This document shows positions 17,324 to 25,166 of a DNA stretch of 34,853 nucleotides, in pieces. Below the pieces are notes generated by a model. That model had not been told where the DNA came from and ran no database searches. It saw only the letters and a program-made list of their open reading frames with translations. A program made the translations under genes and the position numbers. Position 1 is the stretch's first letter; every line of letters begins with the position of its first letter. Source of the DNA: an uncultured Clostridia bacterium (lineage in GTDB: Bacteria; Bacillota; Clostridia; Christensenellales; UBA1242); NCBI GenBank assembly GCA_944381205.1, contig CALWKG010000003.1, positions 91,573 through 126,425 of the forward strand, read 5' to 3'.

Positions 17324-19015
17324 ATGGGTAAAAATGAGTTTAATGTTAATAACAATAGAAGTGGGAGCATTTTTAGGATAAAGTGGTTCGGACTTTTTGT
17401 TGCAATGTTTTGGGCTTTTTTTGTAGCGCTGGCATTAAGCAACGTTCTAAGCCCGTACTTTTCGCAAATTATCAGTGGCTTGCTCACCGGTATTACCCCG
17501 CTTTTAATAGGTATTGTAATTGCCTTTATTACTTATAGATTGGTCGATTTTACCGAAAACGTCATCTTAAAAAATGCCTTTAAAAGAAGCCCATATAAGT
17601 TTGGCATAAAAAGGACAATTTCTATCACCCTTGTTGTGTTGATTATAATTGGCATTATCGTCGTTATCTTTTCAATCCTTATCCCAAAAATCATAGCGGT
17701 TGTGCAGGAGTTGACCGTTGGCGGTGGTGACGGCTGGGAACAAATGGTTAATAACGTCGTCAATGACATTTGCAACCTTTTGCAAAACTGGTTCGGGGCA
17801 GACGTTAATCAGGAAAGTGTAAAAAGTGTTTTAAATTCGCTGTTTGAAACTTTGCGTGACACAATTTTCTATATCGACGGACTTATGGAAATCTCTATGA
17901 GTGTTGTAACTGGCGCCTTTAATTTCTTTATCGGATTGATTTTGGCTATTTTGATTTTAAAGGATAAGGAAAAAATCAGCAAATTTACCCGCAGGTTTGT
18001 CTATGCCAATTTTAAAAAGGAACGTGCCGATGCTATGGTCGTTATGACTAAAAACACCAACAAAATTTTGTTTGACTATGTTATTTGTAAGTTAATAGAA
18101 TTCGCAATTTTGTTTGTGTCGCTTGGTATTGCGTATACAATTTTGGGCTTAAAGTTCACTTGGGAACTCGCTTTAATTATTGGTCTATTTAACTTTATTC
18201 CGTATTTTGGGGTGTACATCGGGGCAATTCCTTCAATACTCATAACCTTAATTTTTAACTCGGTGGATATGGCTTTGTATATGGCAATAGCAACTATTAT
18301 TATCACCACTCTTGAATTTAACATCTTAATCCCTATCATAACGGGCAACAAGTTAAAGGTTAGCGCTCTTTTGGTTACTGCTTCTATCATAATAGGTGGG
18401 GCAATGTTCGGCATTATGGGTATGTTGCTCGCTCCCCCAATTATTGCGATTATAAGTGTCATAGTGATGGGTAATTTGGAGTTAAAGGAAAACCATATGC
18501 TTTATACTATGGAATTAAATGCCGAGAGAGAAAGGCAAAGAAAGGAAGAAGAAAGACTAAAAGCGCTTAAAGGCAAGTCAACAGCAAAAACAGTTGGTGC
18601 AAAAAAATCTTCTAAAACTAAAACTTTGGCAAAAAACAATTCCGCCATTGAAAAATCAGACAGCAAACTTAGCGAAAAAAACAGCATAGCAAAAAATTCA
18701 GATAATTTAAGCGCCGATTTTACTACAAAAGACGTTGAACCTAATGCAGTAATTTTAGACGTTGAACCTAAAAAAGTCTTAGATAATGAACCTACCACCA
18801 ATATGGATAGCGAACCTAAGGATTTGGGTAGCGAAACTAATACCTTAGAAATTTCGTCTAGCGAAACTAAAAATCTAACCGACGGGTCTGTGCAAACTAA
18901 AATGGAACTAGAAAAACCTAAAAAGGCTAAAAGTTCTAAAATGATAAGTGACAGCGCAAGTACTAAGCCTAAAACCAAAACCACCAAAAATGTTGCTAAA
19001 AAATCACAAGATTAG
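17324..19015 (+). CDS. AI-2E family (UPF0118) membrane protein with long C-terminal tail
   Basis: A 563-residue integral membrane protein of the AI-2E/PerM family (PF01594), whose members are proposed exporters or antiporters. About eight hydrophobic segments are visible: ~20-40, 48-72, 97-120, a soluble region with amphipathic helices, ~190-212, and a cluster from ~250 to 385. The latter includes the family-typical FTWELALIIGLFNFIPYFG and a Pro/Gly-rich last helix pair. After residue ~395 comes a ~165-residue hydrophilic tail rich in Lys, Ser, Thr and Glu, with repeated DVEP/DNEP/DSEP and SET(N/K) motifs; typical family members (~350-400 residues) lack this. The tail is probably disordered and cytoplasmic. 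The ATG shows no ribosome binding site and lies 10 nt after a TATAAT box. trpS follows after 56 bp. The transported substrate cannot be inferred. Confidence 0.9.
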   Translation: MGKNEFNVNNNRSGSIFRIKWFGLFVAMFWAFFVALALSNVLSPYFSQIISGLLTGITPLLIGIVIAFITYRLVDFTENVILKNAFKRSPYKFGIKRTISITLVVLIIIGIIVVIFSILIPKIIAVVQELTVGGGDGWEQMVNNVVNDICNLLQNWFGADVNQESVKSVLNSLFETLRDTIFYIDGLMEISMSVVTGAFNFFIGLILAILILKDKEKISKFTRRFVYANFKKERADAMVVMTKNTNKILFDYVICKLIEFAILFVSLGIAYTILGLKFTWELALIIGLFNFIPYFGVYIGAIPSILITLIFNSVDMALYMAIATIIITTLEFNILIPIITGNKLKVSALLVTASIIIGGAMFGIMGMLLAPPIIAIISVIVMGNLELKENHMLYTMELNAERERQRKEEERLKALKGKSTAKTVGAKKSSKTKTLAKNNSAIEKSDSKLSEKNSIAKNSDNLSADFTTKDVEPNAVILDVEPKKVLDNEPTTNMDSEPKDLGSETNTLEISSSETKNLTDGSVQTKMELEKPKKAKSSKMISDSASTKPKTKTTKNVAKKSQD

Positions 19016-19071
19016 TCACTATGCAATAAGAACAATTAAGTTTTTAAATTATTGATAATTGGAGAAACACA

Positions 19072-20058
19072 ATGGAAATTTTATACAGTGCCACCAAACC
19101 TACGGGCAAACTCACACTGGGCAATTATTTGGGGGCAATAAAAAATTGGAAGGAAATGCAAAACAATTACAACTCTATTTTTGCAGTAGCAGATTTGCAC
19201 GCACTTACAATTAATATAGATAGCAAGGAGTTAAACGACAACATTTATACCCAGTTTGCCACTTTTATTGCGGCGGGCTTAGACCCTGATAAAAGCATAA
19301 TTTACTGTCAATCTCATGTTAAGGAACACGCGGAACTCGCTTGGATTATGAATTGCCTAACCTATTTTGGCGAAGCCAGTCGAATGACCCAATTTAAAGA
19401 CCATAAGGCAAAAGACAAAGTTGTGTCCGTCGGGCTTTTTGCCTACCCAATGCTTATGGCGGGGGATATTTTGCTATATAATACGCAGGTTGTCCCGGTG
19501 GGAGTAGACCAAATGCAACACGTCGAAATCTGTCGCGATATTGCACTAAGGTTTAATTCCAGATACGGCGAAACTTTTGTCATTCCACGCGGAATTATCC
19601 CAAAAGTCGGGGCAAAAATTATGGGACTGCAAAACCCGTTAAAGAAAATGGCAAAAAGCGAAGATAACGACAATAACGTAATTTACATAGAAGACGATGA
19701 CGACACAATTAGAAAAAAATTTAAACGCGCAGTGACTGATAGCCTAAATAGAATAAAATATTGCGATGAACAGCCCGGAGTATCTAATTTGTTGACTATT
19801 TATTCTAGCATAAACAAAATTTCAATTACCGATGCCGAAAAGCACTTTGAAGGCAAAAACTATGGCGCACTTAAAACCGAAGTAGCCGAGTGCGTGATTA
19901 GAGAAATTTCTCCTATACGGGAAAGGTTGCAAGAACTTAAAAACAACAAGCCAAAAATAGAAGAACTTATGAAAAAGGGCGCCGAAAAGGCAAGCAAAAT
20001 AGCCCGAGAAACCTTAAATAAAGTTTACGCAAAAATCGGGCTTGTAATAAACAGGTAA
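19072..20058 (+). CDS. trpS: Tryptophanyl-tRNA synthetase
   Basis: A 328-residue class I TrpRS, which charges tRNA-Trp. TTGGAG lies upstream at good spacing. The HIGH-type signature appears as TGKLTLGNYLGA near residue 11, and the KMSKS loop as KMAKS near residue 192, the variant common in TrpRS. The Trp-pocket segment AYPMLMAGDILLYNTQVVPVGVDQMQHVE is intact. Length and domain order match the standard bacterial form. It lies 56 bp after the AI-2E-type gene with no evident promoter of its own, so co-transcription is likely. A strong terminator follows at 20197. Confidence 0.97.
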   Translation: MEILYSATKPTGKLTLGNYLGAIKNWKEMQNNYNSIFAVADLHALTINIDSKELNDNIYTQFATFIAAGLDPDKSIIYCQSHVKEHAELAWIMNCLTYFGEASRMTQFKDHKAKDKVVSVGLFAYPMLMAGDILLYNTQVVPVGVDQMQHVEICRDIALRFNSRYGETFVIPRGIIPKVGAKIMGLQNPLKKMAKSEDNDNNVIYIEDDDDTIRKKFKRAVTDSLNRIKYCDEQPGVSNLLTIYSSINKISITDAEKHFEGKNYGALKTEVAECVIREISPIRERLQELKNNKPKIEELMKKGAEKASKIARETLNKVYAKIGLVINR

Positions 20059-20196
20059 AAAGCATTTTATAGACTTTATATTTTTAATAAATGGCTCTAA
20101 TGCTAATTGCCCCTATAAAATCATTAATTTTAACAGTTATTTGTTGTCTGATTTGTACCTTTTGCAAATTTTAACGCAATGTTTTTTTATAAGTTT

Positions 20197-20227
20197 AAAC
20201 AAGTCCTTAATTTTAAGGGCTTGTTTT
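20197..20227 (+). terminator. Intrinsic terminator after trpS
   Basis: AAACAAGTCCTTAA pairs with TTAAGGGCTTGTTT (one G-T wobble), leading into a T-run. This is a long stem with a minimal loop. Positions 20228-20463 downstream are AT-rich with nothing else recognised. Confidence 0.85.
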
Positions 20228-20463
20228 TTATTAGTGATAGCATACTTTTTTACCTACTGCAAAACTAAATTTATAAAATAGCAAAATCAAAACTTAGTAA
20301 AAATCATACAATCTATGCTCATTTTTAGTTTGTTTCAACCTTTTTTTGTCTAATGTAATAATTTATATAGCCTATTTTTTTTTACTAATGTTTTTTGTGA
20401 TTTTACTCTATTTTTTTACATAATGAACAATATGGCTTTTTTATTTAGCATAGTAAATTTACT

Positions 20464-20634
20464 TTAAAAAAGTCTTTGATTATTTTGGTTGCAACAACTA
20501 TTACAATTTGTGTTTGTTCCGTTTAAGGCTAGCAAGAGCAGTAGCAAAAAGTTAGTGTTGGTATTTAAGTTTGTGTCGGTAGCAGATGTAAAAATTGAAA
20601 TCAGTAGCACTAGTAATAAGTAGTTAGTATCCAT
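20464..20634 (-). CDS. Small hydrophobic peptide, 56 residues
   Basis: On the minus strand a perfect AGGAGG (complement of 20642-20647) stands seven bases before ATG (20634-20632), opening a 56-codon frame ended by TAA. The peptide starts MDTNYLLLVLLISIFTSA, has an Asn/Thr-rich linker (TDTNLNTNTN), a second hydrophobic run (FLLLLLLAL) and a C-terminal part with three Cys (NCNSCCN). This suggests two short membrane segments and a Cys/Asn-rich end. It resembles, by general character only, the short Leu- and Cys/Asn-rich peptides often left unannotated in Clostridia, some of which are sporulation-related. It lies alone between trpS (convergent) and the ArsR-type gene (divergent). No database family is claimed. 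Evidence is the ribosome binding site and composition, so confidence is moderate. Confidence 0.6.
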   Translation of the reverse strand: MDTNYLLLVLLISIFTSATDTNLNTNTNFLLLLLLALNGTNTNCNSCCNQNNQRLF

Positions 20635-20855
20635 AAAAAAACCTCCTAAAAAACAAATTTAGAGTTAATGTTACAATAATTACAATTTTTTTTGTTGAGT
20701 ATTTTTTATAATAAAATGCAAATAAGTGCCTAAAATGTTTTTGCAACTTGCGGAAATTTTCTATTTAAACGATTAGTTAGGAAAGTTGCCATAGTATTTC
20801 TGCACTTAAAACAACTGTGTGTAGTTTTTTCGTTTGTAAAAGGAGAAGAAAAAAG

Positions 20856-21194
20856 TTGGAATATGTAACTATTGATGACAATACTCTATTTAACCTGCAA
20901 TATTATATGCCAAACAAAGATAGTTTGCGACAACTTGCAAATATTTTTGGGATTTTTGCAGACGAAACACGTCTAAAAATTTTGTCCGCCTTGTCACTTG
21001 GGGAAATGTGCGTTAACGATTTGTCAAAGTATTTAAACATAAATCAAACCACCATAAGCCATCAGTTAAGATTGCTAAGAAACTTTGACGCAGTCCGTGA
21101 TAAAAAAAAAAAAAAAATTGTCTTGTACAGTGTAAAAAACGATTTAATAGCGGAAATTATGAGTATGGGGGTAGATTACCTGCAAATTATGTAA
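20856..21194 (+). CDS. ArsR/SmtB-type winged-helix regulator
   Basis: A 112-residue repressor-type protein. AAAGGAG (20839-20845) precedes a TTG start at 20856; the frame is open upstream to GTG 20817, but that lacks a site. The core reads IFADETRLKILSALSLGEMCVNDLSKYLNINQTTISHQLRLLRN, the standard ArsR helix-turn-helix. The alpha-3 metal motif (ELCVCD in ArsR/CadC) is MCVND here, with one Cys only, so metal sensing by that site is doubtful; other sensors such as nickel or redox types remain possible. The wing contains Lys5 encoded by a run of 16 A (21102-21117). No transporter gene is adjacent; uvrC begins 46 bp downstream. Its target is unknown. Confidence 0.85.
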   Translation: MEYVTIDDNTLFNLQYYMPNKDSLRQLANIFGIFADETRLKILSALSLGEMCVNDLSKYLNINQTTISHQLRLLRNFDAVRDKKKKKIVLYSVKNDLIAEIMSMGVDYLQIM

Positions 21195-21206
21195 AAAAAT
21201 TACTAT

Positions 21207-21234
21207 TTGTTTTTTACGCAATTTGTGGTATCCT
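21207..21234 (+). promoter_or_regulatory. uvrC promoter, apparently leaderless
   Basis: TTGTTT (21207-21212), a 16-nt spacer and TATCCT (21229-21234) with an upstream TGG extended element. The uvrC ATG starts exactly seven bases after the -10 box, i.e. at the expected first transcribed base, and no Shine-Dalgarno sequence is present. Confidence 0.5.
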
Positions 21235-21240
21235 ATTGAT

Positions 21241-23058
21241 ATGGAAATCAAAGAAAAGTTACAAAAGTTGCCTTTAAGCCCGGGTGTATATATTATGAAG
21301 GACAAATTTGGTAACATTATATACATAGGCAAGGCTAAAAGGCTAAAAAACAGGGTAAGTCAATATTTTTTAAACAAAAATCACACCGATAAGGTCAAAA
21401 GTATGGTGTCGCAAGTGGCGGATTTTGACTATATTTTGACAAATTCCGAACTTGATGCCTTGGTTTTGGAGTGCAATCTAATAAAAAAACACCAGCCTTT
21501 TTATAATATTTTGCTAAAAGACGGCAAATCTTACCCGTATATAAAGTTAGACTTGGGGGAAGATTTCCCAAAACTTGAAGTGGTTAGAAAAATTAAAAGA
21601 GATAAGGCAAAGTACTTTGGGCCATATTTTAACATCAGCCCAAGCGAGATAATCAACGCGGTAAACTATGCCTACCCAATTAGGACTTGCAACAAAAAAA
21701 TTAAGGATAATAACAAAATGAAAAAGGGGTGCCTTAACTACTCATTGGGTCTGTGTTCCGCCCCTTGTATGTGCAAGATAACCAAAAGCGATTATATGAA
21801 ATTTATCCCAAAAGTCATAGACTTTTTAAACGGAAAGGACGAAAACGTTTACGAAATTATTTGCAAAAAAATGGAGCAGGCGGTTCAAATAGAAAATTTC
21901 GAACTTGCAATAAAGTTGCGAGATTTAAAATTTATGCTCTTAAAACTTAGGGAAAGGTCTGTCACCGCGCTTCATAATACCGAAGATATTGACGTCTTTG
22001 GAATGGCCTACAATGACTATTTTGTAGTTTTTTCTGTTTTGATTATCAGGCAGGGAAAAATGATGGGCGCTAGATGTTATAGTTTTGACAATATCCAGAT
22101 TGACAACGAGCAAATGCTAATGTCCTTTTTAACTCAGTACTATGTAAAGGATAAAATTTTGCCTAAAAAAATACTCCTTCCAATAGAGATTGACACAGAC
22201 GATGCCTTGTTTAAGTCTTTAAGTGAAGCCCTTGGCAAAAAAATAGACGTAATCGTTCCGCAAAAGGGCATAAACAAGGACTTGATTTTGCAGGCAAACA
22301 AAAACGCAGAAGAATTTTTAAATAAAAACTATGAGTTGGAAAATAAAAAACAACGCAAAAAGTTTGAGATTTTGGAAAATATAAAAAATCTTTTGGGGCT
22401 AAAAAATATCCCGTTTAGAATGGAGTGCTACGACATTTCAAACATTTCTGGCACGAGTTCGGTATGCAGTATGGTGGTGTTTTTAAACGGGGCAAAGGCG
22501 TCTAAACATTACCGAAAGTTTAAGATAAAGGAAGTCATAGGCCCTAACGACTTTGAAAGTTTAAAGGAAAGCATCACCCGCAGGCTAGAAAAACTAAGCG
22601 GTGACGATGTTAGTTTTTCTATGACACCCGACCTAATAGTAATAGACGGCGGTAAGGGGCAAATTAATACGTGCAGGGAGTTAATTAAAAGTTACAACAA
22701 GGATATAGACGTCATAAGTTTAGCCAAAAAGCAAGAAGAAATTTTTGTAGAAGACAATCCCCTGTCCGTAAAACTCTCAAAGGACAGCCCAGAGTTAAAG
22801 TTGCTTCAAAAACTAAGGGACGAAGCCCACCGCTTTGCCATAACCTTTCACCGCAAGTTAAGAAAGAAAAAACAAGTCGTGAGCATTTTGGACGAAATCG
22901 AAGGTTTGGGCAAAATAAAAAAAGAAGCCTTAATCGAAAAGTTTAAAACTGTTAAACGTATCAAAAAGGCCACCGCGGAAGAACTTATGTCCGTTGGCGG
23001 TATAACCCCAAAACTCGCCAGTGCCATTATCTCTAAATTGCACGAAGAAGATTTTTAA
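21241..23058 (+). CDS. uvrC: Excinuclease ABC subunit C
   Basis: UvrC (605 residues) makes both incisions in nucleotide excision repair together with UvrA and UvrB. ATG 21241 matches the family start (MEIKEKLQKLPLSPGVYIMK). The GIY-YIG nuclease covers ~10-95 (GVYIMKDKFGNIIYIGKAKR). A four-Cys cluster (CNKKIK...CLNYSLGLCSAPC) fits the known iron-sulfur site. The UVR motif lies near ~205-240. The RNase H-like C-terminal nuclease has YDISNISGTSSV and DLIVIDGGKGQ. Tandem helix-hairpin-helix motifs end the protein (LDEIEGLGKIKKEALIEKF, SVGGITPKLA). It follows the ArsR-type gene by 46 bp but appears to have its own promoter at the start codon. Confidence 0.97.
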   Translation: MEIKEKLQKLPLSPGVYIMKDKFGNIIYIGKAKRLKNRVSQYFLNKNHTDKVKSMVSQVADFDYILTNSELDALVLECNLIKKHQPFYNILLKDGKSYPYIKLDLGEDFPKLEVVRKIKRDKAKYFGPYFNISPSEIINAVNYAYPIRTCNKKIKDNNKMKKGCLNYSLGLCSAPCMCKITKSDYMKFIPKVIDFLNGKDENVYEIICKKMEQAVQIENFELAIKLRDLKFMLLKLRERSVTALHNTEDIDVFGMAYNDYFVVFSVLIIRQGKMMGARCYSFDNIQIDNEQMLMSFLTQYYVKDKILPKKILLPIEIDTDDALFKSLSEALGKKIDVIVPQKGINKDLILQANKNAEEFLNKNYELENKKQRKKFEILENIKNLLGLKNIPFRMECYDISNISGTSSVCSMVVFLNGAKASKHYRKFKIKEVIGPNDFESLKESITRRLEKLSGDDVSFSMTPDLIVIDGGKGQINTCRELIKSYNKDIDVISLAKKQEEIFVEDNPLSVKLSKDSPELKLLQKLRDEAHRFAITFHRKLRKKKQVVSILDEIEGLGKIKKEALIEKFKTVKRIKKATAEELMSVGGITPKLASAIISKLHEEDF

Positions 23059-23215
23059 TAAGGTATATCGCATTTAAACCAATTTTAGCAATATAAATGA
23101 ACTAAGTTTTAAATATACCAGTTATTTAAAATAAAAACCATTTATATATTAAATAAAGGTCACAAATCAAACAAGTTTTATTATAATATAAAACCCTTTT
23201 GCATATAAATTTGGT

Positions 23216-24235
23216 ATGAATAAAGCAAATTCTAGGGGGATAAAATTAAAAAGTATAGGTAAGGTGCTTTTTGTGGTGTTTTGCCTGTTGTTTTTGATTT
23301 TTACCCCCTTTTTTGTTTTCAATAAGGATAACTATAAAATGGGTATGTTTTTTAACTTGTCCCATTCTTCAAAAGTTGTCCTAACCCTTTATCACATAGA
23401 AACATTTGAGGGCGGTACAAATAGCAGAACTACCTACCTAAATAAGCGGGCGGAAGATTTTAACAAGCAAAACCCAAACGTCTTTATCGTCATAAAATCT
23501 ATGGATAAAGAAGAGTTGCTACTTAACTTAGAAGACGGCAAAAGACCGGATATGTTTTCCTTTGGCATGGGTGTGGGCGAATATATAGTTGGATTTTTGG
23601 CGCAGTTAAATAAAAATGCAAGTGTACGGGAAGATTTGCAAGAGTTTGCAAAATGGGATAACAAAATTTTGGCATATCCGTATATTTTGTCGGGGTATTG
23701 CGTTTTATCGCACGCAGATAGTGAAAATAACGACATTTCCACCCTGCTAACCCCTAAAAACCAAATGTCCGGTTTTAGTTATTCCAAAACCGACATAAAT
23801 CCCTTGCAAGCGCTAAATGTAAATGGCATAAACTATTTATCGACCAACGGGTCGGAATTTAATTCTACCTATGACGCATATCTTAACTTTGTTAGTAAAA
23901 AAAGTGTCAGCCTAATAGGTACTATGCGTGACGTCGCTAGGTGTAAAAATAGGGAAGCAAACTTTTCGCTATCTAACATCACCTACAATATGCTAGGCGG
24001 GTATAGCGATTTAATCCAGTACGTGTCTGTGGTGGATAACGCAAATAGTAATAGAACCTATTTTTCTAAACTTTTTGCCGAGTTTTTATTGAGCGAAAAA
24101 TCCCAGTCTAGCCTTAAATCTTATGGACTTTTTGGCACGTCCAAAAACAAAATTTACGATACGGGGTATATGTCGCAGTTTGAAGATATATTACTTAAAA
24201 ACTTAACAGGTGTAAACGTTTTTAAAAAAGTTTAA
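23216..24235 (+). CDS. Membrane-anchored binding-protein-like protein, function unknown
   Basis: A 339-residue protein with a short basic N-terminus and one strongly hydrophobic segment (~residues 14-33) without a clear lipobox or signal-peptidase site, so it is probably an anchored extracytoplasmic protein. The region after it (VLTLYHIETFEGGTNSRTTY, AEDFNKQNPNVFIVIKSM, GKRPDMFSFGMGVGEYI, LAYPYILSGYCVLSH) follows the pattern of family 1 extracellular solute-binding proteins (MalE/UgpB-like), although it is shorter and divergent. No ABC permease or ATPase genes are nearby, so transport cannot be assumed; a structural or sensor role is equally possible. The ATG has no ribosome binding site, and a TATAAA box (23204-23209) ends six bases before it. 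It lies between uvrC and murB, with murB 31 bp downstream. Confidence 0.7.
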   Translation: MNKANSRGIKLKSIGKVLFVVFCLLFLIFTPFFVFNKDNYKMGMFFNLSHSSKVVLTLYHIETFEGGTNSRTTYLNKRAEDFNKQNPNVFIVIKSMDKEELLLNLEDGKRPDMFSFGMGVGEYIVGFLAQLNKNASVREDLQEFAKWDNKILAYPYILSGYCVLSHADSENNDISTLLTPKNQMSGFSYSKTDINPLQALNVNGINYLSTNGSEFNSTYDAYLNFVSKKSVSLIGTMRDVARCKNREANFSLSNITYNMLGGYSDLIQYVSVVDNANSNRTYFSKLFAEFLLSEKSQSSLKSYGLFGTSKNKIYDTGYMSQFEDILLKNLTGVNVFKKV

Positions 24236-24266
24236 CCTTTAAAATTTTACAACATATATAATTGAT

Positions 24267-25163
24267 ATGGGGTTAAAAAAGTTTATTAAGTTAATTAAAG
24301 ATAAGGGGTATACCGTTTTAGAAAATCAAAAATTTTGCGACCATACCACCTTTAAAATTGGGGGCAAAATCAGGGCATTTGTAAAAGTCAGTGACGAAGT
24401 ATCCTTAATACAACTTTTAAAATTGGTTAAAAAATATAAGATAAAGTACTTTGTTTTGGGCAGGGGCAGTAATCTTTTGTGCAGTGATAAGACATTTTTT
24501 GGAGTGGTTATAAAGGTCGAGTTAAACACTTTAACTAGGCGGAATGATTACATAATAAGCGGGGCGGGTGTTAGCCTGTTTAGGCTTAATACCTATGCCA
24601 TAAACTGTGGTGCTTCGGGGCTAGAATGGAGTTACGGTATCCCGGGCAGTGTGGGTGGCGGGGTGAAAATGAACGCGGGGTGCTTTGGTAAAGAAATGAA
24701 AGACGTAGTGCATTGCGTTACCTTTACCGACGGCAAAAAAATTTATAAACGTTTTGCAAAGGACTTGGATTTTGGGTACAGACACAGTTTTTTTTCAAAT
24801 AACGAGTACGTGATTTTAAAGGTGTGGTTTAAGGTTAATTTTGTAGATAAGTTGCAGGTAAAAAATAGAAGCAACGAATTTTTGCAGTTAAAAAAAGCAA
24901 CTCAGCCGTGCGAGTTTGCCAGTGCGGGCAGTGTTTTTAAAAGGGTAAACGGCATTACGCCCGTGCCAATTTTACTAGAAAAATGCCACTTAAAAGGAGT
25001 AGGCGTAGGAGATGCCGTGGTGTCGACTAGACATTGCGGGTTTATTGTAAACACCAAAAACGCAACTTTTAGACAAGTTTTTAAATTAATTTGCAAAATT
25101 AAAAAGACAGTTTTTAAAAAGTTTGGTATAATCTTAAAAGAAGAAATTGTTATTTTGAGGTAA
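24267..25163 (+). CDS. murB: UDP-N-acetylenolpyruvoylglucosamine reductase
   Basis: MurB (298 residues) is the FAD enzyme that reduces UDP-GlcNAc-enolpyruvate to UDP-MurNAc in peptidoglycan synthesis. The FAD-binding domain shows FKIGGKIRAFV, VLGRGSNLL and GLEWSYGIPGSVGGGVKMNAG. The catalytic Ser lies in ASAGSVFKR, the substrate Arg in FGYRHSFF, and the C-terminal Glu near LKEEIVILR. The compact form fits type II MurB typical of Firmicutes. The ATG (24267) lacks a clear ribosome binding site; TATATA/TATAAT (24255-24262) lies just upstream, hinting at a leaderless start. whiA begins three bases after its stop. In many Clostridia rapZ and yvcK lie between murB and whiA; they are absent here. 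Confidence 0.96.
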   Translation: MGLKKFIKLIKDKGYTVLENQKFCDHTTFKIGGKIRAFVKVSDEVSLIQLLKLVKKYKIKYFVLGRGSNLLCSDKTFFGVVIKVELNTLTRRNDYIISGAGVSLFRLNTYAINCGASGLEWSYGIPGSVGGGVKMNAGCFGKEMKDVVHCVTFTDGKKIYKRFAKDLDFGYRHSFFSNNEYVILKVWFKVNFVDKLQVKNRSNEFLQLKKATQPCEFASAGSVFKRVNGITPVPILLEKCHLKGVGVGDAVVSTRHCGFIVNTKNATFRQVFKLICKIKKTVFKKFGIILKEEIVILR

Positions 25164-25166
25164 AAT

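Noticed and set aside
20701-20850. Promoter of the ArsR-type gene at TATAAT 20707-20712
   Set aside because: No acceptable -35 at 16-18 nt spacing was found; too weak to list.
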